Positions 25,892 to 34,099 are shown, numbered from the stretch's first letter. The stretch is DNA of 47,126 nucleotides from Candidatus Methanoperedens sp. (GCA_030650845.1 JAUSDC010000021.1:1-47126), one strand, 5' to 3'. The notes: generated from the letters alone by a model not told the origin. Numbers and translations are program-made.

Positions 25892-27340
25892 TTATCCTAC
25901 GAAAATAAAATTTTCAATTTGCCAGGGATCAGGATTGTATATAGCTGCCGGATTTTCTTTAAAATATATTTTGCGATTTTTTAGCGGCGTCCAGTCTGAG
26001 GGCGTGGAAATGAATTTTCCAAGATATGGTTTGGCTATATCCAGGACAAAATCATGAGGCAGGTCATCAGGTAATTTAATCCCCTCCCGCGGATTTTCAA
26101 GCATCCAGAGTACAGCAGCAATTATGCCTGCTGCTACCTGAAGGGTAGTGGCGTTCTGACCTGGAGCCAGGGATCTTGCTTCTTCAATGCTCAATGAGCT
26201 TCCCGTCCACCAGGAATTATAAGAATGCCCCATCAAGAGCGCCCCCAGAGTATCCTCTCCTGATATAATTTCATTTGTCATGATCCTTATCTTTGGCTGT
26301 AGTTCGTAATTCCGGCCGCGCAATTCCCAGAGCGAGGAAAGCGTGTCGTGACAGGGCATATAAGCATAATTTACAGTAGGCCGGTAGATCGCCTTTCCAT
26401 CTTCCCAGACAGTTAATCGGTCTGAAAGGCCAAATGCTTCTCCATGTCGGATCATCATACCGATAATTTCTTCATGGGGTATCCACGATCTGACCCATGT
26501 ATTAATGCCCATCTGGGGCAAAAAGATCTGATTTTTCGGTCCACATGGAGGAATATTCGCCAGGGGCGGCAACTTGTTCTCATGTGTTCCCCAGCCAATT
26601 TCAGCCGGCGCCGTACCTTCTTCCCGCAATCCTTCAATGCTCCATGTCCCAACAAATTCGTTAACCTTCTTTGGTCTGTTGGCGATTTGAGTATCTCGCT
26701 CGCTGCAATGGATAACCTTGATATCTAATTTCTTCGCCAGTCGAGCAAAATCCTTTTCTTTTGCAAGACGAACAATTTCTTCTTCATCTTGAGGAGAAAC
26801 TTTTTTGTCTAAACTGATACGTGCAGCAATATCCAGCAGGGCTTGCTTCACAAAGTGGGAAATGAGACCAGGATTAGCGCCATGGTCTATAACAGCAGTT
26901 GGCGCATTTTTCCAATCACGGGAAAGTTCAAGCAATTGCATTTGCCGCCAATAAAGCGATTTTTCATACGGGCTCTTTGAATAAATTCCCTCATCAGGAT
27001 CCCAAACTTCAACAGAAGTATTAACGTACAATACTTCGTGATCATGGCACCATTTTATAATATCTTTAGCGCCTATATTCCACGCCAGATCAATGAGCAA
27101 GCCCCCATTATCAAGATATTTTGACAAAACATGATCTATATTTTCCGGGGTGATCTTTTCACGAACAAAATTTAATCCCTGAGCAGTATATTTTTTCAGG
27201 GCTTTTGATTTGTCTTCAAAATCAATGAGGGTAATATTTTTTAGCGGGACATCTAACGTGTCTATTAAAATTGGGAGGGTGCATTGCGAAACTGAGCCAT
27301 AGCCGATAATAAGGATTTTATTATTGAATTGTTTTTTCAT
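25892..27340 (-). CDS. hss: Homospermidine synthase, bacterial type
   Basis: A ~482-residue NAD-dependent saccharopine-dehydrogenase-like protein. A Rossmann motif 'ILIIGYGSVSQ' lies near the start, with 'LIDFEDKS' after it. Further motifs are 'LAWNIGAKDIIKWCHDHEVLYVNTSVEVWDP', 'VIDHGANPGLISHFVKQALL', 'GWGTHENKLPP' and 'WVRSWIPHEEIIGMMIRHGEAFGLSDRLTVW' (quoted in part). These match bacterial homospermidine synthases (EC 2.5.1.44), which join two putrescines. I start it at ATG 27340; the longer frame to 27436 would overlap the ferredoxin gene and only adds a ferredoxin shadow. The next gene is the ODC-like decarboxylase, giving a two-step path ornithine to putrescine to sym-homospermidine. Likely acquired from bacteria. 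Confidence 0.85.
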   Translation of the reverse strand: MKKQFNNKILIIGYGSVSQCTLPILIDTLDVPLKNITLIDFEDKSKALKKYTAQGLNFVREKITPENIDHVLSKYLDNGGLLIDLAWNIGAKDIIKWCHDHEVLYVNTSVEVWDPDEGIYSKSPYEKSLYWRQMQLLELSRDWKNAPTAVIDHGANPGLISHFVKQALLDIAARISLDKKVSPQDEEEIVRLAKEKDFARLAKKLDIKVIHCSERDTQIANRPKKVNEFVGTWSIEGLREEGTAPAEIGWGTHENKLPPLANIPPCGPKNQIFLPQMGINTWVRSWIPHEEIIGMMIRHGEAFGLSDRLTVWEDGKAIYRPTVNYAYMPCHDTLSSLWELRGRNYELQPKIRIMTNEIISGEDTLGALLMGHSYNSWWTGSSLSIEEARSLAPGQNATTLQVAAGIIAAVLWMLENPREGIKLPDDLPHDFVLDIAKPYLGKFISTPSDWTPLKNRKIYFKENPAAIYNPDPWQIENFIFVG

Positions 27341-27369
27341 TTTTTTATGAAGTAAAAGCAAAGAAAAAA

Positions 27370-27606
27370 TTATAACTGTACCATTGCAAGCGAGCTGACC
27401 GGGCAGTTCTTGGTACATATCCCGCATGCGATGCAAACTTCGTAGTCAACTGATGCCACGCCGTTGCTAACATGGATCGCAAGTCTAGCATTATCTATAT
27501 CAAAATCTTCTGCCTTTGACATCTTTGTATTAGTAGGGCAGACCGTTACGCATATCCCGCACCCGTTGCAATTGCCAGATTGAACAAGCTTCTTATCTTT
27601 TGCCAT
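27370..27606 (-). CDS. Dicluster [4Fe-4S] ferredoxin
   Basis: A 78-residue soluble ferredoxin with two cluster motifs: 'CNGCGICVTVCP' followed 40 residues later by 'CIACGICTKNCP'. The insertion 'TNTKMSKAEDFDIDNARLAIHVSNG' (quoted in part) between clusters is longer than in clostridial ferredoxins. It resembles polyferredoxin-like carriers found near formylmethanofuran dehydrogenase or POR in methanogens. The partner is not identifiable here. It sits between nadC (39 bases) and the homospermidine synthase gene (29 bases), on the same strand. Confidence 0.88.
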   Translation of the reverse strand: MAKDKKLVQSGNCNGCGICVTVCPTNTKMSKAEDFDIDNARLAIHVSNGVASVDYEVCIACGICTKNCPVSSLAMVQL

Positions 27607-27645
27607 GAATTATGATACTGCATGCAAGGATATGAATATTTCGAT

Positions 27646-28458
27646 TTATTTTATTCTCATGCTTATATCAAGCCATCTGGATGAATGTGTAAGAGCACCT
27701 GCTGATATTACATCAACGCCGCATCTTGCATATTCATCAATATTTTCAAGAGAAATTCCACCTGACGCCTCAAGAATGATGCCACCACGCAATCCTTTTT
27801 TTGAGATCGATTTTATACTTTCTTTGATCTTATCTACAGTCATGTTATCGAACATGATAATATCAACACCAGATCCTGCTGCAAGGACGGCATCATCTAC
27901 AGTTTCAACTTCTACTTCTATTTTCTGTGTGAAACTTGCCATGGTCTTTGCTTTTTTAACGGCTTTTTCAAGTCCAAGCACAGCAATATGATTATCCTTG
28001 ATCATGACAGCATCAGATAGATTGAACCTGTGCGGGTCGCCTCCGCCTGCAATAACAGCTTTCTTTTCAAATTTCCGAAATCCTGGCGTGGTTTTCCTTG
28101 TGCAGGCTATCCGAACGTTGCCTGCCTGTTCCACATATTTGCGCGTCATGGTGGCGATCCCACTCATCCTTCCGAGAAAATTTAGAGCCAGCCTCTCAGC
28201 TTTCAGGATAGACTGTGCACCTCCATCAAGAACGAACAGAACGTCATTTCTTTTGATAGAAGAGCCGTCAGTAAATTCAGTTGTTGAAAGCACTTTGAAA
28301 TATTCAAAGACTTGAGCAGCTTCAGCAAGACCGGCCACAACCCCGTCTTCTTTTGCAATAACTTCAGCCTGTACTTTGCAATCCGGAACAATGCTGCTTG
28401 AGATATCATTGTATCCTGAGTCCTCATCTTTGAAACGTTCAAGCTCGGTCAATAACAT
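27646..28458 (-). CDS. nadC: Nicotinate-nucleotide (quinolinate) pyrophosphorylase
   Basis: A 270-residue quinolinate phosphoribosyltransferase. It converts quinolinate and PRPP to nicotinate mononucleotide, CO2 and PPi in de novo NAD synthesis. Typical features: 'AERLALNFLGRMSGIATMT', 'ACTRKTTPGFRKFEKKAV' (Arg/Lys for quinolinate), 'GGGDPHRFNLSDAVMIKDNHIA', 'IEVEVETVDDA', 'IIMFDNM' and 'GIILEASGGISLENI'. It is divergent from nadX, another NAD-pathway gene, with 68 bases between. Confidence 0.96.
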   Translation of the reverse strand: MLLTELERFKDEDSGYNDISSSIVPDCKVQAEVIAKEDGVVAGLAEAAQVFEYFKVLSTTEFTDGSSIKRNDVLFVLDGGAQSILKAERLALNFLGRMSGIATMTRKYVEQAGNVRIACTRKTTPGFRKFEKKAVIAGGGDPHRFNLSDAVMIKDNHIAVLGLEKAVKKAKTMASFTQKIEVEVETVDDAVLAAGSGVDIIMFDNMTVDKIKESIKSISKKGLRGGIILEASGGISLENIDEYARCGVDVISAGALTHSSRWLDISMRIK

Positions 28459-28492
28459 TATAATCCCTGTAATTAATAGTAGTCTTCAATTA

Positions 28493-28503
28493 CTTATATA
28501 CTG
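28493..28503. promoter_or_regulatory. Shared TATA element between nadC and nadX
   Basis: CTTATATACTG lies mid-way in the 68-base divergent gap. Read forward it puts a start near 28520, just before the nadX ATG (28527). Read backward (CAGTATATAAG) it puts a start near 28470, just before the nadC ATG (28458). One near-symmetric TATA box may therefore serve both genes, giving very short leaders. Confidence 0.45.
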
Positions 28504-28526
28504 CTGTCAATAAATCCAGGAACATT

Positions 28527-29339
28527 ATGTTAAAAGTCGGTGTAATCGGTTGTGGAGCTATCGGAACGCAAGTCTGCATGGCTATTGACAGAGGTGTGGT
28601 AAATGCACAACTTGTAGCGGTTCATGACAGGAGCAGGGAGAATTGTGAGAAACTTCTTGCGTCGCTTGGCAAAAAGCCGGCAATATCGTCCCCGGATGAA
28701 CTGATATCAAACGCGGACATAATCGTTGAGTGCGCCTCGGCGCAAGCTGTACATGAATTCGGGGGCGCTGTCCTGGAGAGTGGAAAAGACCTCATGGTCC
28801 TGAGTGCAGGCGCCTTTACGGATAACGGGCTCCTGAAAAGACTAACTGAAGCAGCCAGGAAAAATAACTGCAAGATATATATTCCCTCAGGAGCCATTGC
28901 AGGCATCGACGGCTTAAAATCCGCAAGCATTGCTCATGTTAAAAAAGTAACTCTTACCACGACCAAGAATCCGAAAGGATTGAAAGGCGCGCCGTTTGTA
29001 GAAAAAAACAATATTGATCTTGATTCATTCAGTGAAAAAATGCTGCTTTTTGAAGGAAGCGCGGATGAAGCGATAAAAGCATTCCCTGCGAACGTGAATG
29101 TGGCAGTCTCTCTGAGCCTTGCAGGGATTGGAAAAGAAAATACAAATGTGAGGATATTTGTTGACCCGGGCGCTGAAAGGAACATCCACGAAATCCAGGT
29201 TGAGGGAGATTTCGGGAAATTCAACTGCATAATCGAAAACGTTCCCTCACCTGATAATCCCAGGACAAGTTACCTTGCTGCGCTCTCAGCAATAGCAACG
29301 TTGAAGAAGATCACAGAACCGCTGCAAATAGGAACATAA
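28527..29339 (+). CDS. nadX: L-aspartate dehydrogenase
   Basis: A 270-residue NAD(P)-dependent aspartate dehydrogenase, which makes iminoaspartate for quinolinate synthesis in organisms without NadB oxidase. Rossmann motif 'KVGVIGCGAIG' (3-13). Family phrases: 'ECASAQAVHEF', 'LSAGAF', 'IYIPSGAIAGIDGLKSA', 'KNPKGLKGAPF', 'FPANVNVAVSLSLAGIG', and 'IIENVPSPDNPRTSYLAALSAIATL'. Divergent from nadC; the middle enzyme NadA is not in the window. tatC follows after 2 bases. Confidence 0.95.
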   Translation: MLKVGVIGCGAIGTQVCMAIDRGVVNAQLVAVHDRSRENCEKLLASLGKKPAISSPDELISNADIIVECASAQAVHEFGGAVLESGKDLMVLSAGAFTDNGLLKRLTEAARKNNCKIYIPSGAIAGIDGLKSASIAHVKKVTLTTTKNPKGLKGAPFVEKNNIDLDSFSEKMLLFEGSADEAIKAFPANVNVAVSLSLAGIGKENTNVRIFVDPGAERNIHEIQVEGDFGKFNCIIENVPSPDNPRTSYLAALSAIATLKKITEPLQIGT

Positions 29340-29341
29340 AT

Positions 29342-30220
29342 ATGGCGTTGGAAGATGTCGGAAGGATACTTGGAGAACTAAAGAAAAAGCTGATTTACAT
29401 AGTTGCTCTTTTTGGCATCGGAACAATAGCTTCGTTTTCTTTCATGGGAGAATTAATCAAGAAAATTGAATATGATATGTTCTGGCGTATTGCTCTTTCG
29501 GATAAACCTGGGACTGCAGGGCAGCTGGTGGATATCTCAAAAAATCTAACACTCATATCAGAGAAGCTGGCAGAAAATAATTCTGCCATCTCCCATAACC
29601 TGACTGTAATGTCCGGCGAACTTTTGAATATTTCAAGTAACCTGAACCTTCAAACTCCCGCCATTGTGTACCTGTCCCCGATGGAAGTCCTGATGCTTGA
29701 AATGAAACTTTCCCTGATATGCGGGGCGATCATCACATTACCGCTTATTCTTTATTATGCATATACGGGCCTAAAGGGAAGGGCCAGGAAAATCCTGCCT
29801 GTGAGCGGCGCTATGTTAATATTTATATTATTTGCGGCTGTAATTCTATTCTTGTTGGGAGCGGGTTATTCGTATTATTTTATGCTTCCGTTTTTCCTTG
29901 GCTACATATATCAGGATGCTGCAAGCCTGGGAGTGAACGCGACCTTTTCTGTGTATGAGTTCATTTATTTTATCGTAATGACAACGGTTCTATTCGGGAT
30001 TTCTTTTGAACTGCCTCTTCTTTTGGCAACTTTGTCCAGGCTGGGAATTACATCAAGGCAGACACTTGCCCATTACAGGAGGCACGCGTATGTCATACTG
30101 CTAATAATATCAGCATGGGTCACTCCTGACCCCACAATGTTCAGTCAGGTCATGTTGATGTTGCCTTTTGTTATCCTGTATGAAATAAGCCTTCTTGTTA
30201 TGAGAATTACGGGAAAATAA
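29342..30220 (+). CDS. tatC: Twin-arginine translocase subunit TatC
   Basis: A 292-residue polytopic membrane protein that recognises twin-arginine signal peptides and forms the Tat translocase with TatA. A first membrane segment near 17-35 is followed by an unusually long external loop (~45-115) with repeated 'NLT/NIS' potential sugar-attachment sites. Segments follow at ~125-145, 155-180, 210-235 and 250-290; 'GISFELPLLLATLSRLGITS' and 'RRHAYVILLIISAWVTPDPTMFSQVMLMLPFVILYE' are the TatC signature (quoted in part). tatA is not nearby. Cotranscribed with nadX. Ends within one copy of an 18-bp tandem repeat. Confidence 0.93.
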   Translation: MALEDVGRILGELKKKLIYIVALFGIGTIASFSFMGELIKKIEYDMFWRIALSDKPGTAGQLVDISKNLTLISEKLAENNSAISHNLTVMSGELLNISSNLNLQTPAIVYLSPMEVLMLEMKLSLICGAIITLPLILYYAYTGLKGRARKILPVSGAMLIFILFAAVILFLLGAGYSYYFMLPFFLGYIYQDAASLGVNATFSVYEFIYFIVMTTVLFGISFELPLLLATLSRLGITSRQTLAHYRRHAYVILLIISAWVTPDPTMFSQVMLMLPFVILYEISLLVMRITGK

Positions 30221-30250
30221 ATATTTAAAACCAAATAAATATCTAAAACC
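30215..30250. repeat. Two-copy 18-bp tandem repeat at convergent gene ends
   Basis: AAATAAATATTTAAAACC (30215-30232) is followed directly by AAATAAATATCTAAAACC (30233-30250), 17 of 18 identical. The tatC stop lies in the first copy and the stop of the convergent protease in the second. Confidence 0.85.
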
Positions 30251-32021
30251 CGTGCGCTGCGTATGGTGCAAAGGTCACAAGTACAAGCGAACCAAGTATC
30301 AAGATCGCCAGCATGACCGCGATAGCATTGGATATCCGCTCTATTTTTTCTCCATTCCCGAAGAGCCTTGAGAGTGATGTTGCTACTACATCGCGAAATA
30401 CATGTCCGCCATCAAGAGGAAGCGCAGGCAGGCAGTTAAATAATCCAACGTAAAAATTCATCCAGCCGACCCAGAGAAGTATGTTCAATATCCAGAATAT
30501 CCCATCCCCCATAAACGCAATAAGACCTACAGGTTCATAGAAGTTAGTAATAAGACCACTGAACCCGGGAAACCCCTCTCCTGCAAAACCATAGATGGGC
30601 AGGCCGAAAAGGAGAATCCATCCTGTTACACCGTTCATATATGATGGAATGCTCTGAAGCATCCCCAGAAAACCCTTTGCATGGAACTGACCTATACCGA
30701 TACCTATGGAATAGCTTATAGCTCCTCCTTCTGAGGAATAAGTGACACCCATAAATCCTTTTTGGATATCATTATTGTCTGGATGTTTTGCAAGTTCAAG
30801 ATTTTCAAACACAAGTGCTGATGCATTCAACGAATTGTTGCTGAGCACCTCCACTCTTATTTTCTGCCCCGGTGTTGTGGAATTCATGAACATAGAAAAA
30901 TTTTCAAGCCCCATGATCTCTGTATTATCAAGTCTGGTCAGGATCATATCAGGTTTTAATCCTGCAGCTTCTGCTGGTGATCCGGGTAAAACATTGAATA
31001 TTCTCACGCCAAACGAGGTCTGGTTTCCTCCCATTGTGACAATACTTATCGATCGTCTCACTTTATTGTCGATCAATTGAAGTGTGATATTTGTTCCAGT
31101 CTTAAGCCCGCTTGCATAAGACAGGAATTCACTTCCGTTATTTATCTGGTTGTCGTTTATCCCGGTAAGTATCATGTTCGTTCTTACGCCTGCGAGGTCG
31201 GCTGGAGAACCCGGAACTACACCTGTGACCATCACTTCTCCGACCGGTGAGATAGAACCCAGTAATGAAAAGAACAGTGTGAATGCGATAAGGGCTGTGA
31301 CAAAGTTTGCCATCACGCCTGCAGTGAGAACTCGAACCCGCTCGCTTCTTGTAGCAAGTTTTTTAGGGACATTTTGCTCCTGAATTTCTATCTCCGATCC
31401 TTGATTTTTATTTTCAGCTCCCTGAATTGCTTTGTCAGGCTCCTGCTTTTTTCCAAGAAGCTGCTCTTCATCAGGCTCAGCAAATCCTCCGATAGGAAGA
31501 AGTGCTACCAGTATCCCCATTGATTTTACTTTGATTCCTTCGACCTTGCAAAGGATAGCATGTGAGAATTCATGAACTACCAGGGTTATTGCCAGTGCGA
31601 TGATACCCCACCACAGGGGGATGTATTCATTAATGCCTGGAATTAGGAACATATTGCGCGCTTCGTTGTACTTGCCTGGTGAAGGAACAGTCTGGGTCTG
31701 GAAAGACTGTATCATGACATAATCTATGAAGATCAGTAACAGGAACATTACGATCATCCCGATAAGCATTGCCGGGAGACCTATGTTCGCGAACATCCTC
31801 CAGAATCTCTTATGGATTGCGATGCGGTCAAGAAACTTCTGACCGCGCTGTGTCCTTATCATCAGAACAGGTATGAATAATAAATAAAAAACAGTAATAT
31901 TGTATTTACTGAGCGTCCCTTGCCTGTCCAATAAAACGACAAGCAGCACATAAGTGAAGAAAACCGCCACCAACTGCCAATTATTTGTAATAAATCCAAA
32001 AATCATTTCGATAAAACTCAA
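30243..32021 (-). CDS. Site-2 protease family (M50) membrane metalloprotease with two PDZ domains
   Basis: A 592-residue intramembrane zinc protease. N-terminal membrane segments lie at ~14-32, 41-56 and 79-105. The zinc site HEFSH is at 150-154. A membrane segment at ~232-256 is followed by two tandem PDZ domains (~258-340 and ~345-425; 'VVPGSPADLAGVRTNMILTGINDNQI', 'VLPGSPAEAAGLKPDMILTRLDNTEI', quoted in part). The third metal ligand motif 'NCLPALPLDGGH' begins at 529. A final segment lies at ~562-585. By family it cuts membrane-bound regulators or signal-peptide remnants. Between HEFSH and the PDZ domains is a charged Gln/Glu/Lys-rich cytoplasmic loop (~185-225). Bacterial RseP has a comparable layout. 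Confidence 0.9.
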   Translation of the reverse strand: MSFIEMIFGFITNNWQLVAVFFTYVLLVVLLDRQGTLSKYNITVFYLLFIPVLMIRTQRGQKFLDRIAIHKRFWRMFANIGLPAMLIGMIVMFLLLIFIDYVMIQSFQTQTVPSPGKYNEARNMFLIPGINEYIPLWWGIIALAITLVVHEFSHAILCKVEGIKVKSMGILVALLPIGGFAEPDEEQLLGKKQEPDKAIQGAENKNQGSEIEIQEQNVPKKLATRSERVRVLTAGVMANFVTALIAFTLFFSLLGSISPVGEVMVTGVVPGSPADLAGVRTNMILTGINDNQINNGSEFLSYASGLKTGTNITLQLIDNKVRRSISIVTMGGNQTSFGVRIFNVLPGSPAEAAGLKPDMILTRLDNTEIMGLENFSMFMNSTTPGQKIRVEVLSNNSLNASALVFENLELAKHPDNNDIQKGFMGVTYSSEGGAISYSIGIGIGQFHAKGFLGMLQSIPSYMNGVTGWILLFGLPIYGFAGEGFPGFSGLITNFYEPVGLIAFMGDGIFWILNILLWVGWMNFYVGLFNCLPALPLDGGHVFRDVVATSLSRLFGNGEKIERISNAIAVMLAILILGSLVLVTFAPYAAHGF

Positions 32022-32066
32022 TGGGCAGTCTCCGAGGGTAAACTCTTAAATAAGTTACGCATTTAA

Positions 32067-32384
32067 TTGCCTGTTATGTTTTCAATCATATATATAACCG
32101 CTGGCAGTTTGGATGAGGCAAAGAGCATCGGGAGGACACTTGTGGAAGAAAGGCTCGCAGCATGTGCGAACATATTCCCAATTAATTCTATATTCAGGTG
32201 GAAGGATAACATAGAGGAGGCGGAAGAGTTTGGCATCATCGTAAAGACAAAGACAGATAGAGTGAAGGATGTCGAAAAGAGGGTAAAACAACTCCACAGT
32301 TATGAAGTGCCGTGTATTGTTTCTTTTAAGATAGGATCGGGTTTAGAGGATTATCTCAAATGGATAGGGGAGAGTGTGAGTTAG
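32067..32384 (+). CDS. cutA: CutA-family protein
   Basis: A 105-residue trimeric ferredoxin-fold protein of the CutA1 family (102 residues if the ATG at 32076 is used). Family phrases: 'EERLAACANIFPINSIFRWKDNIEEAEEFGIIVKT' (quoted in part), 'VKQLHSYEVPCIV'. Linked to divalent metal tolerance in E. coli; the molecular role in archaea is unknown. Its divergent neighbour is the site-2 protease, with a 45-base gap. Confidence 0.93.
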   Translation: MPVMFSIIYITAGSLDEAKSIGRTLVEERLAACANIFPINSIFRWKDNIEEAEEFGIIVKTKTDRVKDVEKRVKQLHSYEVPCIVSFKIGSGLEDYLKWIGESVS

Positions 32385-32429
32385 AGATGTTGTAAGGGGA
32401 GGTTTTAAATGAATACGAAATACCAGGCG

Positions 32430-32460
32430 TAGAGGCACAAAGCGCAAAGTCATGGGTTTC
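32430..32460 (+). repeat. Degenerate CACAAAGCGCAAAG element
   Basis: In the 246-base gap between cutA and the MC1 gene, 'GAGGCACAAAGCGCAAAG' near 32433-32450 resembles the CGCAAAG repeats seen at 11593 and 32944. No gene is visible in this gap. Its right end holds the MC1 promoter and leader. Confidence 0.4.
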
Positions 32461-32562
32461 AAATTAGTAAAGATATTCTGATATATGAAACAGATCGAAG
32501 AAGGCAGGAAAGAAGGCGCTTGATAACGGCATACTATATCATGATTATTCATGTAAATAAGT

Positions 32563-32571
32563 TTTATAAAT
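32563..32571 (+). promoter_or_regulatory. TATA box of the MC1 gene
   Basis: TTTATAAAT, a strong archaeal TATA element, sits ~68 bases before the ATG. Initiation would be near 32590, inside the palindrome at 32587-32604. Confidence 0.6.
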
Positions 32572-32586
32572 AAAAACAGTGTAATG

Positions 32587-32604
32587 TAGATGCTGTAGCA
32601 TCTA
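32587..32604 (+). promoter_or_regulatory. Perfect palindrome at the 5' end of the MC1 leader
   Basis: TAGATGCT-GT-AGCATCTA is a perfect 8-bp inverted repeat. It overlaps the predicted transcription start and lies ahead of a strong AAGGAGGA ribosome-binding site (32613-32620). It could be an operator or a 5' hairpin protecting an abundant message. Confidence 0.5.
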
Positions 32605-32630
32605 AAGGGTGCAAGGAGGATTTAAAACAA

Positions 32631-32921
32631 ATGACAGAAATAAAGAATTTTATATTAAGAAAAAAAAATGGTACAGAGGAAGGTGTATTCACAGGTCGCC
32701 AGCCGCGACAGGCTGCACTTAAGGCAGCAAACAGGTTGGGGGGAACAAAGAGCGCCCCAGTAGAGCTGCGTCTCAGGGAGCGAGGTACTAAGAAGATACA
32801 CATATTCAAGGGCTGGAAACAAATCATCGCAGCACCGAAGAACAAACCTGATTGGATGCCGGATAAGATCAACAAGCCTTTTGTAAAGAAAGTTGGAATT
32901 GAAAAGCTGGATAAGATCTAA
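32631..32921 (+). CDS. Chromosomal architectural protein MC1
   Basis: A 96-residue, Lys/Arg-rich monomeric DNA-bending protein of the MC1 family, a major nucleoid protein of Methanosarcinales and some haloarchaea. Family phrases: 'FILRKKNGTEEGVFTGRQPRQAALKAANR' (quoted in part), 'LRERGTKKIHIFKGWK', 'KPDWMPDKINKPFVKKVGIEKL'. Strong promoter and ribosome-binding signals fit high expression. The gene is followed by a T-rich run and a CGCAAAG inverted repeat that probably terminates transcription. Confidence 0.95.
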   Translation: MTEIKNFILRKKNGTEEGVFTGRQPRQAALKAANRLGGTKSAPVELRLRERGTKKIHIFKGWKQIIAAPKNKPDWMPDKINKPFVKKVGIEKLDKI

Positions 32922-32943
32922 TTCTTTTTTTTGCAACAAAACT

Positions 32944-32998
32944 CGCAAAGAACGCAAAGATGATCTGAAAAATTTTTACGGATCTTGTGTTCTTTGCG
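32944..32998. terminator. CGCAAAG inverted repeat between MC1 and mobB
   Basis: Two CGCAAAG units at 9-base spacing (32944-32959) are followed by an inverted copy GATCTTGTGTTCTTTGCG (32981-32998), with TTTTTA in the loop. It occupies the short gap between convergent genes and can fold into one hairpin, so it may act as a two-way terminator. A T-run (32924-32931) just after MC1 supports termination there. Confidence 0.5.
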
Positions 32999-33472
32999 TT
33001 AATTCCATCTACAAAATCTTAATACAGCACTGGTAAGTTCCAATAATTCATTACTTCCGACATTCTGGTCGATTACTGCAAGTACTTCGCAACCTTTTTT
33101 AAACACCTCAATATCCTCTTCACTTTCTGTGACAATTATTCTTGGCTTATCAGAAAAGGTGAATCCATCAGCAAGAACGATATCACAATCTGTAAAGTGA
33201 TTTTGAATAATATCATCAATTTCGGGTTCGCCACTTGCTTTTTTTATGAGCGCAAATTTCATTGATGATGAAATAGCAACAGTATCAGCTCCTGCTTTTG
33301 CATATTTCCATGTATCTTTGCCTTCGATATCGATTTCAAAATCCCCATGTTTATGATATTTCAGAGCGCCCACCTTCAGGCCACGGGTTTTTAACTTTGA
33401 GATCAATTCCTGCATGATCATTGATTTAGTGCTCTTGCTTTTTCCAACTATGCAGATAACAGGAGGTATCAT
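32999..33472 (-). CDS. mobB: Molybdopterin-guanine dinucleotide biosynthesis adapter MobB
   Basis: A 157-residue P-loop GTPase-like protein. The N-terminus 'VICIVGKSKSTKSMIMQELISKL' has the P-loop in a GKSKSTKS form. 'GLKVGALKYHKHGDFEIDIEGKDTWKYAKAGAD' is the MobB signature (quoted in part), and 'IVLADGFTFSDKPRIIV' the later strand. MobB aids GTP delivery for MGD cofactor formation. It overlaps mobA by 4 bases. Confidence 0.9.
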   Translation of the reverse strand: MIPPVICIVGKSKSTKSMIMQELISKLKTRGLKVGALKYHKHGDFEIDIEGKDTWKYAKAGADTVAISSSMKFALIKKASGEPEIDDIIQNHFTDCDIVLADGFTFSDKPRIIVTESEEDIEVFKKGCEVLAVIDQNVGSNELLELTSAVLRFCRWN

Positions 33473-34092
33473 GGATCAGCCTTTTCCAGATCATTCTTAT
33501 CGATCATTTCCAAATCTTTGCAGGTATTGATATTCATGAATGTTATTAAATCAGGATCAATTTTTCGTATATCTTCAACTGGCACATAATTAACATTCAT
33601 TCTTGAGATGGGCACAAGTATGGTGGTCTCATTATTTTCAAGTGATCTTTTTGTTTCCTTGATCATCGAATTGCAATTATAAACTGCATGAAGAGGCTCA
33701 AGGGTACTATCTGCATGCTGCGGGATCGCAGCATCATGATCCCTGCACTTATCAAAAAGAAAATTTACCGCATTTTCATTAATAAAAGGCATATCGCATG
33801 CTGCAATAAAACAATAAGCATCCTTACAGATCGAAAGCCCTGAAAGAATGCCTGCAAGAGGACCTGTGTTCTCATACTTGTCACAGGCGTACCGAAGGTT
33901 TGGGAATATTGTCCTTAAATGCTTTCTTTGAGCCTCATCACGAACAGAAATTATTATTTCATCAACAGATCTTTCAAGTCTTTCAATGACAAAGGCTATC
34001 AATGGTTTCCCTTTTACCTCAATAAGGGCTTTTTCCCTGAATCCTAAGCGGCTACCTCTTCCTCCAGCGAGAATGAGAGCAGATCGCGACAT
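33469..34092 (-). CDS. mobA: Molybdenum cofactor guanylyltransferase MobA
   Basis: A 207-residue nucleotidyltransferase that adds GMP to molybdopterin to make the MGD cofactor of Mo/W enzymes such as formate dehydrogenase and nitrate reductase. 'ALILAGGRGSRLGFREKALIEVKGKPLI' is the GTP-binding signature (quoted in part), and 'CFIAACDMPFINENAV' holds the metal-binding Asp. Paired with mobB, which implies bis-MGD enzymes elsewhere in the genome. Confidence 0.92.
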   Translation of the reverse strand: MSRSALILAGGRGSRLGFREKALIEVKGKPLIAFVIERLERSVDEIIISVRDEAQRKHLRTIFPNLRYACDKYENTGPLAGILSGLSICKDAYCFIAACDMPFINENAVNFLFDKCRDHDAAIPQHADSTLEPLHAVYNCNSMIKETKRSLENNETTILVPISRMNVNYVPVEDIRKIDPDLITFMNINTCKDLEMIDKNDLEKADP

Positions 34093-34099
34093 ATTTTAT

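Noticed and set aside
27340-27436. 32-residue N-terminal extension of homospermidine synthase
   Set aside because: It overlaps the ferredoxin gene in another frame and has no family match; the ATG at 27340 begins the conserved Rossmann region.
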